NCBI GenBank assembly: GCA_036852015.1
Contig: JAANDG010000037.1
Coordinates: forward strand, 62,001 to 126,000
Direction of reading: 5' to 3'
Origin: Pelodera strongyloides
Taxonomy: Eukaryota; Nematoda; Chromadorea; Rhabditida; Rhabditidae
Length of the DNA stretch: 64,000 bases
The notes beneath the pieces are model-generated. The model did not search any database and had not been told where the DNA came from. It worked only from the letters and a program-made list of their open reading frames with translations. A program made the translations under genes and the position numbers. This document shows, piece by piece, positions 59,193 through 64,000 of this stretch. Every line of letters begins with the position of its first letter. The first letter of the stretch is position 1.

Positions 59193-59367
59193 AGCGAAAT
59201 ACCAGCCGGTTTTTGAAACGCATCTCAAATATCCGCATTCGTATGCAGTTATGCTAAAAGGGGTATATTGGGGTCTATTTTTTATTCAAATTTATGCTCA
59301 TTTGCATATGAAGCATAGGAAGGCGGGGATTACTCGATGCGTTTCAAAAACCGGCCGGTATTTCGCT
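59193..59367. mobile_element. MITE, AAGCGAAATACCGGCCGG family (best preserved, 175 bp)
   Basis: TTAA at 59189 and 59368 bracket AGCGAAATACCAGCCGGTTT and AAACCGGCCGGTATTTCGCT-type inverted ends; arms continue through TTGAAACGCATC / GATGCGTTTCAA. Non-coding. Confidence 0.85.
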
Positions 59368-59371
59368 TTAA

Positions 59372-61367
59372 AGAGTTGAGTTTAATATTCGGAATTGCAT
59401 GTTATAATAGCGAGATGCGCATCTTTCAACAACTTATAAACGTTCAAGATTCAAGTTCCTTTGTTGAAAAAACTTCCTTTTCCCTCGCACGCTATTGAGA
59501 AAGACGTAGTAAAAGATGCATCGAATTGAATTTCGAGCCCAAACAACACGAGTAAAAGTTGTTATGGATTCTTGATTTTGTAACAACAATAACATATTGA
59601 GTGGGCATGCTCACGGCACCTTGTTTCGAAAGTCATGCTGGACAGCGTACCATATACAAATATGTCCCATTCTGTGCCGGAACAGCATAGAGGGCAGAAA
59701 TTTGCGTATGTAAATTTAAATGCCGTTGTTCAGCAAACATTTCACCAAAAAGTGCATTACACAAATATTCATTGAAAAAAAGTTCTCCACGCTTTCCTAT
59801 CGAGCAGTGTTTTGCTCAAATTAGGTAGACAAAATGAGCTAATGTGTTCAATGGGGCCCACTCTATCCAGCATGGGATCTTTTCGAGTTTGGCCCACTTT
59901 TGGGGGTAATTAGGTCGAGATTCTCCAACTATTTATACACAAAATCCCATCATTTTAGGCGGAATCCTCCATGGGGAAAATTGGTGAATGATCCACACAA
60001 ATGGATGCATTGGGGAGGACTTGTTTTTGTGGAACATCGATGACCAACTGGTTCGGGGTCATCATTTATTGAACGTTAGAGAACTATGCGGGTTGCTCTA
60101 AATTTTGTGTAGAATTTACCAAGTCATCGTCTGCAACTTAACATATACATTTATTTATTTACATTTATTTCAACACCGAGGTGTGCATCAAATAATATGA
60201 TCAAGAGAAAGCAATGTATATAGAACGAAACCATTTGTACTGTATGTATTTATGAGGTTTTAGATTTATTGTTAGACCTAGGCTGTACGCTTCGGACGTT
60301 CAGGTTCAGGCATGAAACTGGATTCTTCGATCCCAGTAAAGTATTGAATTAGATATGTGAGCGTTCCTAATAGCGTTCTGTGGGCGCGACTTCCTTTCAT
60401 TGTATCACATGCTTGAGCTCGCGTTGATTTATCATAAACTGTTTATTTCGGTCTACTTGCCACTTTATTGCATGGCAGGCAGAGAAGAAACAAAAGTTAG
60501 ATAAGTGCTCAGAAAAATATCTTACAATTAGTCATATTTTGGCTGACATTAGGAAACCCACTTAATGCAAATGATCGTTTTGAAATCAGGATTGTGTTGT
60601 TTTGAGCTTGTTTTTGGAGAGAAGTGGAATAAATTAAGAAAAACGAGCTTTGGGAAGCAAAGTTAAATAATAAGAAAGCAAGGAAAGGTCGAACATAATA
60701 TGTTTTGTGAATATGTATATCGTGGGTGAAATACTGACCTTTGAGTATTACCGAGCTTCTACTGTGATTATAAATACACCACACAATATGAACACATTGT
60801 ACATTGTAATTAGCACACCCTTTACATGATAGTTCGATTTCTTTACTCTTACTGTAATTGCTCTGCTACATTGTCTACGAGTGGCGTTGTCACGGCGCAC
60901 ACGCGACGTGGAAACGGAATGAAAGAGCGTGCAAATTTGTCCGCGAAAACGGCGCCACTTTCACGCCGCTTGCACGCCAAGTTGTCTTATTGTAAGTTTA
61001 AGCATTCTCCAGTTGCGATGTTGAAAACGAGAAAGAAGATTATTCCTTCAACTATTACAACCACTTGGCCTCCCCTGAATGAGTCTCGTAACTAAGGAAC
61101 GTCCATATATAAAAGTCCATAAATGTTATTTTATTGTGTTCAACCATTTCACTAAAAGTTCTAATACTAATGTGAGCAGACAGGGTTTCCTCAAAGGAGA
61201 ATACTTCAAAGGGAATATGTGATTTTGGATCCTCGAATTTCGTAGGTCTTTATAATCTTTATTCCCTCAGCAATTGCCGCTAGCACGTCCAATCAGGGTC
61301 TATACGCGGCTAACAGATTTTCCGGTTCGTTGCGGAAACCTAAGGAACTAGACTTACCATCAACCTG
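59372..61367. other. Gene-free intergenic stretch
   Basis: AT-rich, apart from a GC-rich patch at 60885-60985 ending CGCTTGCACGCCAAGTT, which matches the repeat block in the Clc-like intron. No coding exon is supported. Confidence 0.4.
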
Positions 61368-61795
61368 AAAGGAGGAGGCCCACGAGAATGAAGTGCTCAA
61401 ATGGTTTTCTTTTATCGACAGACGATGGTATTAAATTCCGAAAGACTTGCTTTACAAAGCAAAAGCTTTTACTTGGAAGGAGTAAATCAATATAAAACTA
61501 TGAAGCCCACAAAAAGTTTGGATCGTAGTAAATAGTTGATTTCCATAGTGGGCATGCAAATTTACAAGTCATTTTGCAAGCCGGCAAAAAATTTGAATGC
61601 CCACTATGGAAATCAACTACTTACTACGATCCAAAATTTTTATAGACTTCATAGTCTTATATTGATTTACTCCTTCCAATTAAAAGCTTTTGCTCTGTAA
61701 AGCATGTCTTTCGGAATTTAAAAACCATCATATTTCGATAAAAGGAAACCATTTGAGCACTTCATTCTCGTGAGCCACCCCCTTTAAAACATGTG
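61368..61795. mobile_element. Near-palindromic MITE (about 428 bp)
   Basis: AAAGGAGGAGGCCCACGAGA at the left and TCTCGTGAGCCACCCCCTTT at the right are inverted. Pairing continues through GAATGAAGTGCTCAAATGG, AAAAGCTTTTACTTGGAAGG and CCATAGTGGGCATGCAAATT-type sequence almost to the centre (about 61580). Non-coding. The target duplication is not clear. Confidence 0.75.
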
Positions 61796-62740
61796 TTCCT
61801 GATCAGGCATGATGTTTCAGAAAATCAGACCAGAATTATATCATAGTCCATTCTTGTAGACACATACACAGTGTGCCACAACTGTGTGCCTGTACTCTAG
61901 CGCTCCCACGCATCCCACGCATGTCTTTGTATCAATGATCTTCAATAGTTGTCACCCTCGATTAGGTTCATGGACAAGAATGTTCTATTTGTGGGGAGTG
62001 AGTTCACTCACTATGTAACCCTCACCTTTTCTGGATAAATATAAGACACTGCCTGAAGGCATTTCCACTCAACTTCTGTCTGGCGAATAATCTTATTTAT
62101 TGTGGGACACGATTCCTATAAAACACCAGACGTAATAATAATTTATTACATCGCACAAAAGCCGACACAAGATAATGTAACTTGTCTAGGCCTAGGAGTT
62201 CAACCCTAATATTGTGCTTAGCTTACCTAACTCAAATTAAATATTAACAAGCAAAGGATGATGCGTTGTTAAATTAAAGGGATGGGGTCATTTCAAATCA
62301 CCCCCTTCATTTTTGAATTGTGTGGCACAGCCCATATGAATCACAATCAGTACAAAAAGCTTCCAAAACAAGGATTCCAGCATCTGTAGCTTGTTGATAT
62401 TGGATAAACTTGATCGGAATTTCCGTTCTATTCGCAGCTGGTGCACCGTAGCCGGCAGGAATCTACGCTTGATCTTCACAAATACAGAAATCTCTAAATT
62501 CTGAAACAATCACTGGTCTTTGCCGTGATGACTGAATTTACATGGTTCTACCAGCCAGAAAATATATAATATATGAATACTTTATTCAGTGTACACCGAA
62601 GTAAAGCGGAAGACAAAAAAAAACGACAATAATAATATAACAACAACAACAACAAAACAAATAACAATGAGAGTAACAAAGCGCATATAACAAGCGACAA
62701 AAACTATGTACAACAAAGGAATGAAGGTACATGTGAATAA
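61796..62740. other. Gene-free stretch with a MITE-end relic
   Basis: Contains a lone end at about 62276-62320 (TTAAAGGGATGGGGTCATTT) resembling the 17877 element terminus, with no partner seen. Otherwise no feature. Confidence 0.45.
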
Positions 62741-63085
62741 CTAAGGGTGAATGTTTCTATTTGCTACTTCATAAAGCTCGATTAGATCAAGCTCGTCAAT
62801 GCGGGTTTTAAACGAATCAACGGAACTCGAAAGAACAATACTATCAGGAAGTAGGTTCCACAAACGAGTGGCCCTGTGCTTAAACGAGAACAGAGATTGG
62901 GTAAGTTTAACAGAATCCTGAATAAGAGTTAAAGAGTTACCATTTCGACGTGGTCTGTGATTCACCTGAAACATGTTGGCCAAAACCGGATGTGCATTAT
63001 AACCTCGGACAATTTTGAAACATTCAATGAGATCGAACAAAATTCTACGATGATGGAGAGATTTGAGACCAAAAACAACAAGACG
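62741..63085 (-). pseudogene. 3' end of a non-LTR retrotransposon reverse transcriptase (truncated)
   Basis: An open frame of about 114 codons ending in TAG. It reads RLVVFGLKSLHHRRILFDLI, CFKIVRGYN, SLFSFKHRATRLWNLLPDSI and VDSFKTRIDELDLIELY. This is the standard C-terminal thumb segment of non-LTR (CR1/RTE-like) reverse transcriptases, with the FxxRxxxxWNxLPxxIV signature. A stop (TAA) lies directly upstream and no polymerase motifs are found nearby, so this is a 5'-truncated relic. The clade cannot be told from this part. Confidence 0.8.
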
Positions 63086-63428
63086 TTAACCCACACATCA
63101 CAAGCATGAATTATGCTCCAACTAATGCACACCATAGACCATAAAGTACGACATTATTTTCATTCTTACAAACATCGGTCTTCTACCTTTCGGGTGAAAG
63201 AAGCACTTTCTCTGCACATAAACTTTGCACGTCTCCTGAATATTCTATAAGACGTAGAAGAGAAAACAGAAGGTTCTAGAGGGTAATTAGGAAAATTAGG
63301 GTCGAATGAAGGAACGAATTATATAGAAGGAAAAGGGAAGGGAAACACGATGAAATCAGAATAAGTTAGCAAGTTTGTAGAGTGGACATGTGTTTGTGTG
63401 ATGAAACACACTCTGCTGTATTTACTAA

Positions 63429-63455
63429 GGGGGGGGGGGGGGGGGGGGGGGGGGG
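63429..63455. repeat. Poly-G run of 27
   Basis: Uninterrupted G tract. In nematodes such monoG tracts are known quadruplex-forming sites maintained by the DOG-1/FANCJ helicase. Exact length is uncertain because homopolymers are error-prone in sequencing. Confidence 0.9.
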
Positions 63456-63750
63456 TGGTTTTAATGCATTACGTATAGCCAATGTATCCTTTAAAAAAAG
63501 TACCCACTTTGTTAAATTTGCATATGATACATTCCTATGTGTCCCATGTAAATTTGGGGCCGTATGCTTCGGGCGGGCACCAAACATTTGCATAGGATAC
63601 TAGGATATGCGTATCATACGCAAATTTTCCAAAGTAGGTGCAATACTGGTTCAAGTTTTCGATACGATGGATGATTACTATGAAGATGCGGGAACTTCTG
63701 AAATGTTATTCCCATAATCACATAATAAATTTATTTATGTGCAATTGCAG

Positions 63751-63906
63751 GGCACGAGTACCTACATGCTACAACTTTCTTGAATTGGGTCAACTCACAA
63801 AATGTTCCTCACTCACAGAGACGACACTTAGTTACCATTATTCGACCACCCAAGTACACCCTTTTCTTCCAAAAAGTTCATTTTCCAGCACGTCCTAAAG
63901 GAGGAA
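63751..63906 (+). CDS. Possible coding exon of a gene running off the right edge
   Basis: TTGCAG acceptor at 63750 and GAGGAA|GTAAGC donor after 63906 bracket a 156-nt fully open frame reading HEYLHATTFLNWVNSQNV, then IIRPPKYTLFFQKVHFPARP. No family is recognised. Splice signals at both ends and an open frame in only one register favour an exon, but a single exon of this size could be open by chance. Confidence 0.3.
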
Positions 63907-64000
63907 GTAAGCATTTTCTCCCACATATTTCTCACTCTAAATCGGTCTAATTAGTGAGACAGACTCTTAATTTGTTCTAATTTTCTCCCGTCTCATCTAT

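Noticed and set aside
1..64000. tRNA, rRNA, snRNA and spliced-leader RNA genes
   Set aside because: I looked for tRNA B-box (GGTTCGANNC) with a matching A-box and for spliced-leader-like exons with a donor; the GGTTCGAA-like strings seen fall in coding exons or lack a partner.

Overview
The window is nuclear DNA from a nematode, probably a rhabditid-type worm; the species is not determined. The evidence is many short coding exons split by GT-AG introns with TTTCAG/TTTTAG acceptors, several start codons lying directly after an AG (compatible with trans-splicing), a nematode-type Clc-like four-helix protein, a KR-delimited neuropeptide precursor, and many MITE-like inverted repeats. I assembled the gene models by hand from splice sites, reading phase and protein-family resemblance. 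For five genes the exon lengths sum to a multiple of three.

Layout: 86-3524 (+) is the 3' part of a histidine-phosphatase gene resembling 2-phosphoxylose phosphatase (PXYLP1). 4385-7928 (+) is a complete ATG4 autophagy protease of the ATG4C/D type, starting about 165 bp after the previous gene's poly(A) signal. 8841-10957 (+) holds exons of a gene I do not recognise, interleaved with repeats. 12.0-14.77 kb is a 60-bp/51-bp minisatellite. 15776-17484 (+) is a 184-residue Clc-like membrane protein. 18866-22430 (-) is a complete selenocysteine-lyase homologue (415 residues) in which the catalytic cysteine is replaced by glycine. 23.6-27.07 kb is a 3.5-kb element with about 365-bp terminal inverted repeats. 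28275-37521 (+) is a PAIP1 homologue with a PAM2 motif and MIF4G region. 38808-51556 (-) is the ribosome-biogenesis factor RRP12 in about 40 exons; one intron carries a 1.96-kb fold-back element. 53231-55038 (-) encodes a precursor for five peptides ending in FAFA. From 55.04 kb to the end there are MITEs, a retrotransposon reverse-transcriptase fragment, a 27-nt G run and one possible exon at the right edge.

The genes are mostly unrelated housekeeping or cell-biology functions (glycosaminoglycan phosphatase, autophagy, selenium metabolism, translation, ribosome assembly) plus one neuropeptide gene. I see no multi-gene pathway cluster; the only possible co-transcription unit is the PXYLP1-like/ATG4 pair. 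The least ordinary items are the cysteine-to-glycine change in the selenocysteine lyase, the FAFA peptide precursor, the E-box-alternating minisatellite, the fold-back element with tandem-repeat arms, and a hammerhead-like motif in a segment bounded by 20-bp direct repeats. No tRNA, rRNA or CRISPR array was found.
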